A stretch of DNA of 64,000 nucleotides from DASZTV01 sp035550655 (lineage in GTDB: Bacteria; Actinomycetota; Actinomycetes; JAFAQI01): the NCBI GenBank assembly GCA_035550655.1, contig DASZOU010000004.1:310001-374000 (forward strand). Direction: 5' to 3'. Below are positions 49,085 to 58,429 of this stretch, piece after piece. The position numbers and the translations under genes are program-made. How positions within the stretch are numbered: the first letter of the stretch is position 1; each line of letters begins with the position of its first letter. Under the pieces are notes generated by a model. It saw only the letters and a list, made by a program, of their open reading frames with translations, was not told the DNA's origin and did not search any database.

Positions 49085-50368
49085 TCAGCGCGCCGCCTCC
49101 ATGACAGGACCCTCTTCGGAGTCGACGACCTCGGCCGTCACAACCACGGAGGCCACCCGTACCTTTCGCTGCGCAACAGCACCGAGGGCCGCCGCCGCGC
49201 CGCACGCGAGCGCGCCCAGCCCGAGGCCCCACCTGGCGCCGACGTGCTGAGCGACCGCACCCGCGATCGGACCGCCGATCGGCGTCGAGCCGAGGAAGGC
49301 CACCGCCCACAACGCCATCACCCGCCCCCGCATCTGGGGTGCGGCAGCGAGCTGGAGCGTGCTGTTGCCCTTGGAGATGAACGTCACACTGGCCGCGCCG
49401 ACGGCGGCAAGTGCCACGAGCTCGAGCCACAAGCTCGGCACCACCGCCGCGACCGCAAGCAGGATCCCGAAGATCGCCGACGACCTGACCATCGTGGCCA
49501 ACCCGGTTCGCCCGCGACCAGCGGCATAAAGACCGCCGGCGATCGCGCCCACGCCCATTGCCGCCGTCATGAAGCCGTACGTCCGCGACCCACCGTGGAA
49601 CGCCCGTGCGGCGACGACCGGCAGCGTCACCTGGAACTCGTAGGTGAGACAGCCGACGATCGCCATCATCAGCAGCGGTACGGCGAGTCCCACCTCGCTA
49701 CGGACGTAGCGCAGGCCCTCGACCAGCTGACCACGCTGTCGCTTCGTAGGCACCGACGGCGTGAGCTTCGAGGCATCCATCGCCAGCAGCGAAGCGACGA
49801 CAGCGACGAAGCTGCCGGCGTTGATCAGGAAGCAGACCCCGAGGCCGCCCGCGTTGATGATCAGACCCGCGGCGGCGGGCCCAACCGCCCGTGCAACGTT
49901 CACCATGACCGAGTTGAGGGTGACTGCGTTTCGAAGGTGGTCGGGGCCGACCATCTCCAGGATGAACGACTGCCGCGCCGGGTTCTCGAAGGTGTTGTTG
50001 AGGCCGAGTACGACGGCGAGCACGCCGATCTCCCACATCGTCACGACGTGCGTGACGGTGAGCAGGCCGAGGACGAGCGCCTGCACGCCCATCAGGCACT
50101 GCAGCACGATCGTCAGCCGGCGCTTGTCCACCCGGTCGGCGACCACCCCGCCGTACGGGCCGAGCAGCATCACCGGCAGCGTCTGCAACGCCACAATCAG
50201 GCCCACGTCGGTGCCGGAGTCCGTGATCCGGAAGACGAGGAACGACTGTGCGATGGCCTGCATCCAGGTGCCGATCATCGAGATCGACTGGCCACCGAAG
50301 TACAGCCGGTAGTTGGGATTTGCCAGCGACGCGAACGTCTCGCCGGTGAAGCGCCGCAGCCGCGTCAC
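49085..50368 (-). CDS. MFS transporter (EntS/MFS_3 type)
   Basis: A 427-aa 12-TM exporter. FASLANPNYRLYFGGQSISMIGTWMQAIAQ (about 13-42) is the conserved N-terminus of the MFS_3/EntS family, and VADRVDKRRLTI follows TM2. Members export siderophores or drugs. It is coupled (GTGA) to the MarR regulator upstream, which likely controls it. Confidence 0.86.
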   Translation of the reverse strand: MTRLRRFTGETFASLANPNYRLYFGGQSISMIGTWMQAIAQSFLVFRITDSGTDVGLIVALQTLPVMLLGPYGGVVADRVDKRRLTIVLQCLMGVQALVLGLLTVTHVVTMWEIGVLAVVLGLNNTFENPARQSFILEMVGPDHLRNAVTLNSVMVNVARAVGPAAAGLIINAGGLGVCFLINAGSFVAVVASLLAMDASKLTPSVPTKRQRGQLVEGLRYVRSEVGLAVPLLMMAIVGCLTYEFQVTLPVVAARAFHGGSRTYGFMTAAMGVGAIAGGLYAAGRGRTGLATMVRSSAIFGILLAVAAVVPSLWLELVALAAVGAASVTFISKGNSTLQLAAAPQMRGRVMALWAVAFLGSTPIGGPIAGAVAQHVGARWGLGLGALACGAAAALGAVAQRKVRVASVVVTAEVVDSEEGPVMEAAR

Positions 50369-50802
50369 CGGGCGACCCGCAGCGCCTCAACGAGCGCCTC
50401 GAGCGCGGGGAGCGCGGCTTCGACAACTGCGCGGTCGGCGGGGGACAACTCCGCCAGCCCGTCGGCCAGCACCTTGCCGCGTTCGGCGCGAAGCCGGTCA
50501 TGGGTACGCCGGCCCGCTGCGGTTACCTCGACCATTCCGGCGCGACGGTCGTCGGGGTCGGGCGTACGGCGCAACAGACCCTCGTCGACGAGCGCGCCGA
50601 CGATCCGGCTGAGCATCGTCGGGTTGACGTGCTCGACCACGGCGAGCTCGGAGATCCGCATCGGACCGGACCGCGCCACCACGCCGAGGGCAGAGAGCTG
50701 ACTGGAGGTCAGGCCACTGCCGCGGGCCGTCGCATCGAGCCTCCGGGACAGCTTCCCGACGACGGCCCGAAGTCGCGCAGGAGCGTCGGGAGTGGGAGCC
50801 AC
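50365..50802 (-). CDS. MarR-family transcriptional regulator
   Basis: A 145-aa winged helix-turn-helix protein. The recognition part is MRISELAVVEHVNPTMLSRIVGALVDEGLLRR and the wing is DPDDRRAGMVEVTAAG (about 82-97). It probably represses itself and the coupled MFS exporter. TAGCAT lies six bases before its GTG, and a palindrome at 50816-50837 overlaps this promoter. Confidence 0.9.
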   Translation of the reverse strand: MAPTPDAPARLRAVVGKLSRRLDATARGSGLTSSQLSALGVVARSGPMRISELAVVEHVNPTMLSRIVGALVDEGLLRRTPDPDDRRAGMVEVTAAGRRTHDRLRAERGKVLADGLAELSPADRAVVEAALPALEALVEALRVAR

Positions 50803-50808
50803 ACTTCG

Positions 50809-50837
50809 ATGCTAGTTACTTGCCTGCTGGCACGCAA
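50809..50837 (-). promoter_or_regulatory. MarR promoter and operator candidate
   Basis: TAGCAT (50814-50809), six bases, then GTG at 50802. Just upstream, TTACTTGCC-N4-GGCACGCAA (50816-50837) is a palindrome with 7 of 9 pairs. A regulator bound there would cover the -10 box. Confidence 0.5.
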
Positions 50838-50840
50838 TCT

Positions 50841-53024
50841 TTATTCGAAGTCCGCGATCGTGAGGTCGTCGTCGTACGTGCGATCCGGGGGCTCGATGCT
50901 CAGATGCGGCAGCACCCGATCCAGCCACCTCGGGATGTACCAGTTGGACTGGCCGAGCGTGTGCATCACGGCGGGCACCAGAACGGTTCGCAGGATGAAG
51001 GCGTCGATCACCACTGCGCTGGCGAGACCGAGCCCGAACTCGGCGACCTGCCGCTGGTCGCTGAACACGAAGGCAAGGAAGACGACGGTCATGATGCTCG
51101 CTGCGGCGGTGATGACCCGTCCGGTCTCCGCCTGACCGACTCGAACCGCGAGCTTGTTGTCGCCGGTGTGGATCCACTCCTCGTGCATCCGGCTGACCAG
51201 GAATACCTGGTAGTCCATCGAGAGGCCGAACAGGATCGCGAACATCATCACGGGCACGAACGCGTCGACCGGGCCGGGTCGACCGATGGTGAAGATGTTG
51301 GCGAGATGGCCCTGCTGGAAGACGAACACCAGCACCCCGAAGCTGGCCAGCGCGGCGAAGATGTTCATCACCGACGCGGTCAACGGGATGACCAGACTGC
51401 GGAAGGCGACCATCAGCAACAGCGCCGCCGCCAGCACGACGACACCGATGAACAGCGGGAGCTTGTCCGACAGCACCTTCGAGAAGTCGATGATGGCACC
51501 GGTCGAGCCGCCGACGTACGCAACCTGGATCGGCGTTCCTGCGACTGCCGCGGGAATGACCTTCTTCCGTAGGTCCTGCACGAGATCCGTCGTCGCCTGG
51601 TCCTCTGGCGACGACTTCGGGAAGACGACCATCACCGCCGTCCTCCGGTCGAGCCCCATGACCGCCGGCGTGACCTCCGCGACGTCGGGCTGCTCCCGGA
51701 TCAGCGACGCGAGCGGATCCAGCTGCGCCGGGCTGCCCGGGCGCTTCAGCTGCACCACGACCTGCATGTTGCCGTTGAAGCCACGCCCGAAGCCCTCGCT
51801 CAGCAGGTCGTAGGCCTTGCGGGTGGTCTGGCCTGCGGCATCGTTGCCGGCGTCCGCGGCGCCGAGCCGCATCGCGAAGGCGGGCGCCGCGAGGGTGACG
51901 AGCAACGCGATCGCGACCGCGGCGAACGGAAGCCGCCGCCGCTCGACCAGGCGGGCCCACGTCAGCCAGCCACCGGTGACGTGACTGTCGTCCGGGCCTT
52001 GTTGCTGCAACCGCCGCAGCCAGCGCCGGCCGAGCACCTTGGGTCCCATGAAACCGAGCAGCGCCGGCGTGAGAGTGAGGGAGGCGATCATCGTCAACGC
52101 GACCGTGATCGCCGTACCCACCGCGACGCCCACCAGGAAGGTGATGTTGAGCAGCAGCAGGCCAAGGAGCGCGACACACACGGTTGCGCCGGCGAACAGC
52201 ACGGCTCGGCCCGACGTGTTGAGGGAGGCCTCGATCGAGTCCTCGACGCTCATCCCGTGCAGCAGGTTGTTGCGATGTCGGCTGACGATGAACAGCGCGT
52301 AGTCCACCCCGACGCCTAAGCCCATCAGGATCGACAGCTGCTGGGCGAACGGTGGGACGGACAGTGCGTGGGAGATCATCGCCTCGATCGAGGTCCCGAC
52401 GAGGATGGCGAAGATCGCGGCAATCAGCGGGGTGACCATTCCGCGCCACGAGCCGAACGCGAGAAACAGGACGATCGCCGAACCCAGGATTCCGGCAAGC
52501 TCGCTCGGGCCCGTCTTCACCTTCTGCTGCAGCTCGATGGCCTGGCCCTCGAGCTCCACCTCGAGCCGGTCGCTATCGGCCGCGTGGGCAGCCTTGATGA
52601 ACCGATCGAGCGACGACTGCGCCAGGACGTCGGGCAGCTGGTCCCACTGCACGACGGCGTAGGCGATCGTGCCGTCCTTGCTGATCTGCCTTCCGCCCTT
52701 GCTGAACGGCGAGATCACCGCCACCACGTGGGGGATCTGGCCGACCTTCGCGAACATCGCGTTGGCGGTCTGCTCGAGGGCGGGGTCGGTGACCTTGCCG
52801 TGCACCGCGTGAAGCACGATCTGGTCGACGTCGCCGGACGCCTGCGGGAAGTCGGCCTTCAGCAGGTCGATCGCCCGCTGCGTGTCGGTGTTGGGCAGGT
52901 TGAAGCTGTTGGAGTATGTCGAGCCCACCCGGTGTGCGATGACGCCGGTGTAGACGGCGGACGCCACCCAGAGGGCGACGACGATCCATCGATTTCGCAC
53001 GCACCAGCGGGCGAGCCAACTCAC
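50841..53024 (-). CDS. MMPL-family RND transporter
   Basis: A 727-aa transporter with about 11-12 TM segments in two halves, each with a large external loop. GLGVGVDYALFIVSRHRNNL (about 240-259) and LFGLSMDYQVFLVSRMHEEW (second half) are the paired MMPL signatures. Family members export lipids, siderophores or heme under proton force. It is shorter than mycobacterial MmpL proteins. GGGGGATC lies upstream of the GTG start. Cargo unknown. Confidence 0.9.
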   Translation of the reverse strand: MSWLARWCVRNRWIVVALWVASAVYTGVIAHRVGSTYSNSFNLPNTDTQRAIDLLKADFPQASGDVDQIVLHAVHGKVTDPALEQTANAMFAKVGQIPHVVAVISPFSKGGRQISKDGTIAYAVVQWDQLPDVLAQSSLDRFIKAAHAADSDRLEVELEGQAIELQQKVKTGPSELAGILGSAIVLFLAFGSWRGMVTPLIAAIFAILVGTSIEAMISHALSVPPFAQQLSILMGLGVGVDYALFIVSRHRNNLLHGMSVEDSIEASLNTSGRAVLFAGATVCVALLGLLLLNITFLVGVAVGTAITVALTMIASLTLTPALLGFMGPKVLGRRWLRRLQQQGPDDSHVTGGWLTWARLVERRRLPFAAVAIALLVTLAAPAFAMRLGAADAGNDAAGQTTRKAYDLLSEGFGRGFNGNMQVVVQLKRPGSPAQLDPLASLIREQPDVAEVTPAVMGLDRRTAVMVVFPKSSPEDQATTDLVQDLRKKVIPAAVAGTPIQVAYVGGSTGAIIDFSKVLSDKLPLFIGVVVLAAALLLMVAFRSLVIPLTASVMNIFAALASFGVLVFVFQQGHLANIFTIGRPGPVDAFVPVMMFAILFGLSMDYQVFLVSRMHEEWIHTGDNKLAVRVGQAETGRVITAAASIMTVVFLAFVFSDQRQVAEFGLGLASAVVIDAFILRTVLVPAVMHTLGQSNWYIPRWLDRVLPHLSIEPPDRTYDDDLTIADFE

Positions 53025-53097
53025 TGACGATCCCCCTGATGCTGCCTGCTGAGAAACACATTCTCCTCAACAGGAATCACGCGTTTCGCAGCGGGGG

Positions 53098-54084
53098 CTA
53101 ACTGGTGCGAGCGCTCGAGCTCGACACCTCCAGGCTCGACTCGTCGACCGCCTCGAAAGCGCTGCCCGGGATGCCCTTCAGGTCGGCGATCATCTTGTCT
53201 GACCACTTCGTGCTGGCCTCGCCCTGGAAGTACCAGGGCGAGCCGTTGTCGGCAAGGATCAGCCCGTAGGTCTTCATCGCCTGCACCACGACCCGCGCGG
53301 CCTTGCCGAAGCTCGCCGGTGGCGAGTAGCTCGCCTTCAGCCGGAACCGCGCGCCCATCGGCGGGTACGCCGGGTAGCTCTCGCTTCCGGCCTCGTGGCG
53401 CGCCGGCCAGATGTACTTCCTGGCGGTCCGCGGCGCGGTGAAGCGGATGGCGTGGTCGACGTGACCGGCCGCCACCTCGTCGTAGCGCAGCAATCCCGGC
53501 ATGATCGGCAGCCCCGCCGCATCCGCCGAGGTCCAGCCGGCCGGGCGGAGCTTGTTCCCGTCGAGGGACCACGTGGCACCTGAGCCGCCCGTCCAGCCCT
53601 GGCTGGTGTGCCGCGCGTCGTACACCTCGTAGAGGCGGCAGGTCTTGCGGTCGACGACGATCGCGTGCCGGTCGCCGTCGGCGTTGGAGCCACCTTCGAT
53701 CTTGGTGTCGGACCCGAGCGGATAACCGACGTGATCGCTCTCGGAGGAGTACAGGAACTTCACCCGCACCTTCGGATGCGCGCCGCTGACGTAGGTGATC
53801 GGGATTCCGTAGGGCACCGGTTGCGCGCCGTACGACGGCCCGAAGTCGGGATGCAGGTTCACGTCACCGATGTCGCGCACCCACTGCGCACTGTGCGGGT
53901 CGACGGGCAATGCGGCGATGTCCGCATGCCAGACGTTGTTCGCCGGAAACGCGGTGCAGCTGGTCCCGGGCAGGTGACGCACCGACCGCCCCGCGGTCTG
54001 GCCGGGCACCGCGCCGGCGACACCGCCTGAGACGAGGACGGCGAGGGCAACGGCCCCGAGAAAGGAACGCGCGAGCAAGGTCAC
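53098..54084 (-). CDS. Secreted protein of unknown function
   Basis: A 328-aa exported protein with an N-terminal signal (about 1-27, ending GGVAGAVPG). The mature domain has FPANNVWHADIAALPVDPHS, DRHAIVVDRKTCRLYEVYDA and a C-terminal SSSS tail. I recognise this as a conserved actinobacterial secreted type without an assigned reaction. Two cysteines (about 43 and 150) may form a disulfide. The start is GTG. Confidence 0.68.
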   Translation of the reverse strand: MTLLARSFLGAVALAVLVSGGVAGAVPGQTAGRSVRHLPGTSCTAFPANNVWHADIAALPVDPHSAQWVRDIGDVNLHPDFGPSYGAQPVPYGIPITYVSGAHPKVRVKFLYSSESDHVGYPLGSDTKIEGGSNADGDRHAIVVDRKTCRLYEVYDARHTSQGWTGGSGATWSLDGNKLRPAGWTSADAAGLPIMPGLLRYDEVAAGHVDHAIRFTAPRTARKYIWPARHEAGSESYPAYPPMGARFRLKASYSPPASFGKAARVVVQAMKTYGLILADNGSPWYFQGEASTKWSDKMIADLKGIPGSAFEAVDESSLEVSSSSARTS

Positions 54085-54105
54085 ACGAGGTCCATCGGCA
54101 TCGCG

Positions 54106-55104
54106 CTACTGGCTCGTTGAGGGATAGCGCACATACGCATCGCGGAGCGTGCGCACGAAGACGGGGTCGCCGATCGGATCCGCCGGAACGTCCAGCTGCT
54201 CGCCCCGGGCCGCGAAGTCGTCACTGAACCGCCGCAGCACCTCGCCGAGATCGATGTCATCGACGTGCTCGTCGTGGCGCCGGCGGTCGGCGTCGTCGTG
54301 GAAGGCGATCCCCTTCCACGACAGGCTGACCCGAAGCCGGTCGGTCGTGAACGCCCCGAGCTCCTCGCCACCGTCGACGATCACCCAGCCGTCGCCCGCC
54401 CGGCGTACCAGCTCGGCGTCCTTCGACATCGTGACCATGCCGTCCTCCACCCGGCCGGTCGGCCGCACCCGGTGCCACATGAAGTCGTTGTCCGCGACGA
54501 TCGCGGTGTTGTCGATGTCACCTTCGTGCAGCACCGACGGCCCGTCGGGACCGTCGGGCCAGTACTCGAATCCCCCGTCGCTGCCCCGGTAGAACCACGA
54601 GACCCCGGTCGCGACCTTGACCCGGACGTCCTCGAACAGGCCCGACAGGCCCATGATCGTGAGGAAGGTGATCGGGTAGGTCGTGCGGTCGAAGCCCCGG
54701 AACGCCGGCACATCGGTGTGCCCGGCGCCCTGCGGGAAGGGCAGCTGCCAGGTGAGGTTCACGTAGACGGTCGTCGGCCGCACGATCTCCGCGTTGAACA
54801 GCTGCTTTGCCGCCACGATGAACGGCTCGTGGTCGAGCAGTGGCTGCACGCCCTCGAGCACCTCGCCGTCAAATGCCCAGTTGCCACGGAACACCGGCGC
54901 AACAATCATCTGCGTGGGCTCGTTCTGGCCGGACAATGTTGCGTATTCCGCGCTGTTGGCGAAATACCGCTGCACCGGCCAGTACGGCGCGTGCGCATCG
55001 ATCAGCCGCCAGATCTCGGCCGGGTCCTCGACCACCCGGTCCAGCGCGACCGGATGCCGCGGCAGGGGCATCTCACGGGACCTCGCCGGCGCTGCCTGAG
55101 CCAT
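54106..55104 (-). CDS. Putative Fe(II)/2-oxoglutarate oxygenase-like protein
   Basis: A 332-aa soluble protein. A cupin-like core is suggested by GHTDVPAFRGF (HxD at about 150) and a later WHRVRP (about 227), the spacing of an HxD...H metal triad. The family was not recognised firmly. ATG at 55104 was selected because it has GGGGACGAG upstream and a longer frame upstream reads as intergenic. It lies between two secreted-protein genes, but it has no signal peptide itself. Confidence 0.55.
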   Translation of the reverse strand: MAQAAPARSREMPLPRHPVALDRVVEDPAEIWRLIDAHAPYWPVQRYFANSAEYATLSGQNEPTQMIVAPVFRGNWAFDGEVLEGVQPLLDHEPFIVAAKQLFNAEIVRPTTVYVNLTWQLPFPQGAGHTDVPAFRGFDRTTYPITFLTIMGLSGLFEDVRVKVATGVSWFYRGSDGGFEYWPDGPDGPSVLHEGDIDNTAIVADNDFMWHRVRPTGRVEDGMVTMSKDAELVRRAGDGWVIVDGGEELGAFTTDRLRVSLSWKGIAFHDDADRRRHDEHVDDIDLGEVLRRFSDDFAARGEQLDVPADPIGDPVFVRTLRDAYVRYPSTSQ

Positions 55105-55378
55105 TTCTCGTCCCCATTCGCCCGTAGCTGTCGCGTGCTGACAGATCCGCCCGCTTCGGCTTCCGGCGCTGATCGGCCGTCCATACGTTCGGAGTTGCCC
55201 AAGATTCTCAATCCGCCAAGCGGGCCGCAAGTGACCGGGATCCGCACCGCCGCACTCATCACGGCAGGTTTCGACAACTCCCACTGACTCGCGACGGATT
55301 GTCATCAGTTGTTAATCGGGCGCCGCTAACTTGACGTTTGCCCACCATCCGCTTCCCACAGCCCACGGGGATCCGCAA

Positions 55379-55993
55379 GTGTTCGGTTCGCGCGTGCCCG
55401 CATGTCTTCTGGCCGCTCCGGTCCTGGCCGGGCTCTTGAGCGGCGCGGCTCCCGCCTCGGCGGCTCCCTCACACCACGCATCCGGCGGATGCACGACGAG
55501 CGCCACGCCGGCACCGACGAAGTACAACCGCACGCCGGGCGGATCCGGCCCGTGGCACGTGCCGCTCGACCACTGCAACTACGAGGCCCGAGCAATGGGC
55601 GAGACGTCGACGCCGTACGGCGACAATGCCTACTGGGCCGCCGAGAAGCGGCCCGACGTCTTCTACGGCGCCGTCAACCGCTACGGCTACCGCGTCGCGC
55701 CGTACGGCGTGTGGAACGTCGAGGTCGACGCCAGGAAGGCCGGGTACTCGATCACCCACGCGCCGCGAGTCGGGGACATCGCGGCGTGGAAGCCGAACGC
55801 GACCATGGGGCAGTCGCCCGACGGCAGCACCTGGTACACCGCGAGCTCAGGCGGACACGTCGCGTACGTCGAGGCGGTGAACGGCACCACGATCACCGTG
55901 AGCGAGACCGGCCACGGAAGCGACGACGGCGGCTACACCTTCGACCTGCTCCTCAGCCGCGGGTCGTACTTCATTCACAAGTCGCATTCGTAG
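55379..55993 (+). CDS. Secreted CHAP-domain protein
   Basis: A 204-aa exported protein. The signal peptide runs to about residue 29 (GAAPASAA). The domain begins with CNYEARAMGETSTPYGDNAYWA and contains GDIAAWKP, SGGHVAYVEAVNGTTITVSE, the His-centred motif of CHAP/NlpC-like amidases. The expected nucleophilic Cys would be the one in HCNYEA (about 66). It may cleave peptidoglycan. GTG 55379 was chosen over TTG 55331 because it gives a normal signal peptide. Confidence 0.72.
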   Translation: MFGSRVPACLLAAPVLAGLLSGAAPASAAPSHHASGGCTTSATPAPTKYNRTPGGSGPWHVPLDHCNYEARAMGETSTPYGDNAYWAAEKRPDVFYGAVNRYGYRVAPYGVWNVEVDARKAGYSITHAPRVGDIAAWKPNATMGQSPDGSTWYTASSGGHVAYVEAVNGTTITVSETGHGSDDGGYTFDLLLSRGSYFIHKSHS

Positions 55994-56008
55994 CCGCCGG
56001 CGCGGGCG

Positions 56009-57568
56009 CTACCAGGTGTCGACGACCCGGCGCCGCTCGCCACGCGGGGGCGGCTGCCAGCTGCCGAGCAGCGCTGCGACGCGCGCCCGGGTCTCGGCCG
56101 GATCGATCACGTCGTCGATCTCCCCGTACGTCGCGGCCGACAGCGCGCTGCCCCGCTCGTACGCCGCCGCGACCAGCGCCTCGTAGGTCCGCTGGCGCTC
56201 GTCGTCGTCCTCGATCGCCGCGAGCTCCTTGCGCATCGCGAGCCGGACCGCGCCTTCCAGCCCCATGCCACCGACCTCACCGGTAGGCCAGGCCAGCGTG
56301 GCGAGCGGGGCGTGGAAGTCGCCGCCCGCCATCGCCATCGCGCCGAGGCCGTAGCCCTTGCGGAGGATCACCATCACCAGCGGCGCGGTCATCGTCGCGC
56401 CGACCGTGAACAGCCGCGAGGTGTGACGAACCAGCCCGGTCTGCTCGGCGGCGGGTCCGACCATCATCCCCGGGGTGTCGCACAGCGACACAACCGGCAG
56501 GTCGAAGGCATCACAGAGCTGCAGGAAGCGGGTCGCCTTGTCCGCGCAGTCGCTCGTGATCGCGCCCGCGAGATGCAGCGGGTTGTTGGCGATGACACCG
56601 ACGGCGCGCCCTTCGATGCGCGCGAAAGCCGTGACCATGCCGCGCGCCCATCGCGGCCGCAGCTCCAGCACCGACCCCTCGTCCGCGACGAGCTGCAGGA
56701 CCTTGCGCACCTCGTAGGCGCGGCGTCGGTTCTCCGGCACGACATCGCGCAGCAGCAGCTGGTCCGCCTCGGACCATGTCGGAAGCTCGGGAACGAACGC
56801 CTCGAGCGCGCGCTTGGTCACGTCGACCGCATCCGCGTCGTCGGCGGCGCTGATGTCGACCACACCGGTCGTGACGTGCATCTCCTGCGGCCCGACGTCG
56901 TCAGCCTCGACGACGCCGAGTCCGCCGCCCTCGATCATCGCGGGGCCCGCCATCCCGATGCTCGCCTCCGGAGTGGCGATCGTGACGTCGCACAACCCGT
57001 ACAGCGACGCGTTGCCGGCAAAGCAACGACCGGACGCGATCCCGATCCGGGGTACGACGCCGGACAACGCCGCAAACCGTCCGAACGTCGGCACGTCGAG
57101 CCCCGCGACGGTCGGCACGTCGCTGTCACCGGGACGACCTCCGCCACCCTCGGCGAAGAGAACAAGCGGCAACCGCTCCCGCCGCACCACCTCGAGGAAG
57201 CGGTCGGTCTTCTTGTGGCCGAAGTGTCCCTGGGTGCCGGCGAGCACCATCGCGTCGTACCCAACCACGGCCACCCGCCGCCCGTCGACGGTGCCGATGC
57301 CGGTGACGACGCCATCAGCCTGAGTGGCGAGCAACAGGTCGTCGAAGTCACGCCGTCCGCGTTGCGCGGCGACGACCAGACCGGCCCACTCGTGAAAGCT
57401 GCCCTTGTCGAGCAGGTCGTCGAGGTTCTCGCGGATGGTCCGCCGGCCGCGCGCGTGCACCTTCGCGACCGCCTCCGGGCGCGCTGCGTCACCCAGCAGC
57501 CGCTGGCGCTGTCGGACCTTCTCCAGCTCCGGGCGGATCGCTCCCTCGTCGCTCACGCAACGAAGCAT
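56009..57568 (-). CDS. Acyl-CoA carboxylase, carboxyltransferase (beta) subunit
   Basis: A 519-aa carboxyltransferase of the propionyl/acetyl/methylmalonyl-CoA type. ARGRRTIRENLDDLLDKGSFHEW (about 37-60), FAEGGGGRPGD, the first-domain GCFAGNAS-like loop and the C-terminal LCDTPGMMVGPAAEQTGLVRH with GKGYG-type GYGLGAMAMAGG are present. It would carboxylate an acyl-CoA using a carboxybiotin carrier. ATG 57568 is preferred. It is not linked to the biotin carboxylase at 37 kb. Confidence 0.9.
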   Translation of the reverse strand: MLRCVSDEGAIRPELEKVRQRQRLLGDAARPEAVAKVHARGRRTIRENLDDLLDKGSFHEWAGLVVAAQRGRRDFDDLLLATQADGVVTGIGTVDGRRVAVVGYDAMVLAGTQGHFGHKKTDRFLEVVRRERLPLVLFAEGGGGRPGDSDVPTVAGLDVPTFGRFAALSGVVPRIGIASGRCFAGNASLYGLCDVTIATPEASIGMAGPAMIEGGGLGVVEADDVGPQEMHVTTGVVDISAADDADAVDVTKRALEAFVPELPTWSEADQLLLRDVVPENRRRAYEVRKVLQLVADEGSVLELRPRWARGMVTAFARIEGRAVGVIANNPLHLAGAITSDCADKATRFLQLCDAFDLPVVSLCDTPGMMVGPAAEQTGLVRHTSRLFTVGATMTAPLVMVILRKGYGLGAMAMAGGDFHAPLATLAWPTGEVGGMGLEGAVRLAMRKELAAIEDDDERQRTYEALVAAAYERGSALSAATYGEIDDVIDPAETRARVAALLGSWQPPPRGERRRVVDTW

Positions 57569-57594
57569 CTCAATGTGGAGCACACCCGTGGCGC

Positions 57595-58425
57595 TCAGTC
57601 CGGGTGGTAGACCACCAACACCAGTGAGCCCAGGTACCCCGGCTGGCCGCGCAGGTCGCCGTACTTGCGATCCCACTCCCCCGTCTCGATGTCGACGCGC
57701 AGTCGCTGCACCGACTGGTCGACAACCTCGGGGTCGATGAACCCCCACGCCGACTGGGCTTGCCGCACGGCGGGGTCGAGCAACGCCTCCGGTCGCGCGT
57801 AGAAGGCCTCGGCGAAGCCGTCGACACAGTCGATGGGGATCGGGACGAGGCTCGCCGTCGTGGTGCCGCCGAGCTCCTCGCGCAGCTGCGCGGTTGTCGG
57901 GTCGCGGGACTTCGCCACCGCCACCATCTCCGGGATGTAGTCCACGAGCCAGAACCTCGAGAAGAGGTCCGGATCGAGAGCGAGAACGACAACCGGGCCT
58001 CGGCTCACCCGCTGCATCTCACGCAGCCCGCGGATGCGGTCCTTCCACTGATGGACGGTGATCGTGGCCATCGCAGCGTCGAAGCTGTTGTCGCGGAAGG
58101 GCAGGTTCTCCGCGACGGCGTCGATCGCCTTGACGAGATGGGCGGGTCGCTGCGCCCGCATCGCCGCTGAGGGCTCGACCGCCGTGACCTGGCGATCCTC
58201 CGGCTCGTAGGAACCGGCGCCGGCACCGACGTTGATCACGGTCCGCGCATCGCCGAGAGCCGCGTGGACGTGCGCCGCGATCCTCGGATCGGTGCGGCGG
58301 ACCTGCGCGTATCCGGAACCGCCGGCCTCGTAGTCATAGTCGCCCGCGACCCGGTGAGCACAGTCGCCCGCGACCCGGTGAGCAGAGTCACCGGCGACCG
58401 TGTCGCGCGTGCGGTCGGAGGTCAT
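57595..58425 (-). CDS. Class I SAM-dependent methyltransferase
   Basis: A 276-aa methyltransferase. Motif I is VINVGAGAGSYEP (about 65-77), followed by VTAVEPSAAM and the FDAAMATITVHQW motif. The N-terminus contains an in-frame 24-bp tandem repeat (AHRVAGDx twice). It lies four bases after the M24 peptidase gene, and the substrate is unknown. Confidence 0.85.
   Translation of the reverse strand: MTSDRTRDTVAGDSAHRVAGDCAHRVAGDYDYEAGGSGYAQVRRTDPRIAAHVHAALGDARTVINVGAGAGSYEPEDRQVTAVEPSAAMRAQRPAHLVKAIDAVAENLPFRDNSFDAAMATITVHQWKDRIRGLREMQRVSRGPVVVLALDPDLFSRFWLVDYIPEMVAVAKSRDPTTAQLREELGGTTTASLVPIPIDCVDGFAEAFYARPEALLDPAVRQAQSAWGFIDPEVVDQSVQRLRVDIETGEWDRKYGDLRGQPGYLGSLVLVVYHPD
58338..58385. repeat. 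In-frame 24-bp tandem repeat in the methyltransferase gene
   Basis: AGTCGCCCGCGACCCGGTGA starts at 58338 and again at 58362, a 24-bp period giving eight repeated residues. A degenerate third unit begins at 58386. Copy number could vary by slippage without a frameshift. Confidence 0.8.
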
Positions 58426-58429
58426 CGGC

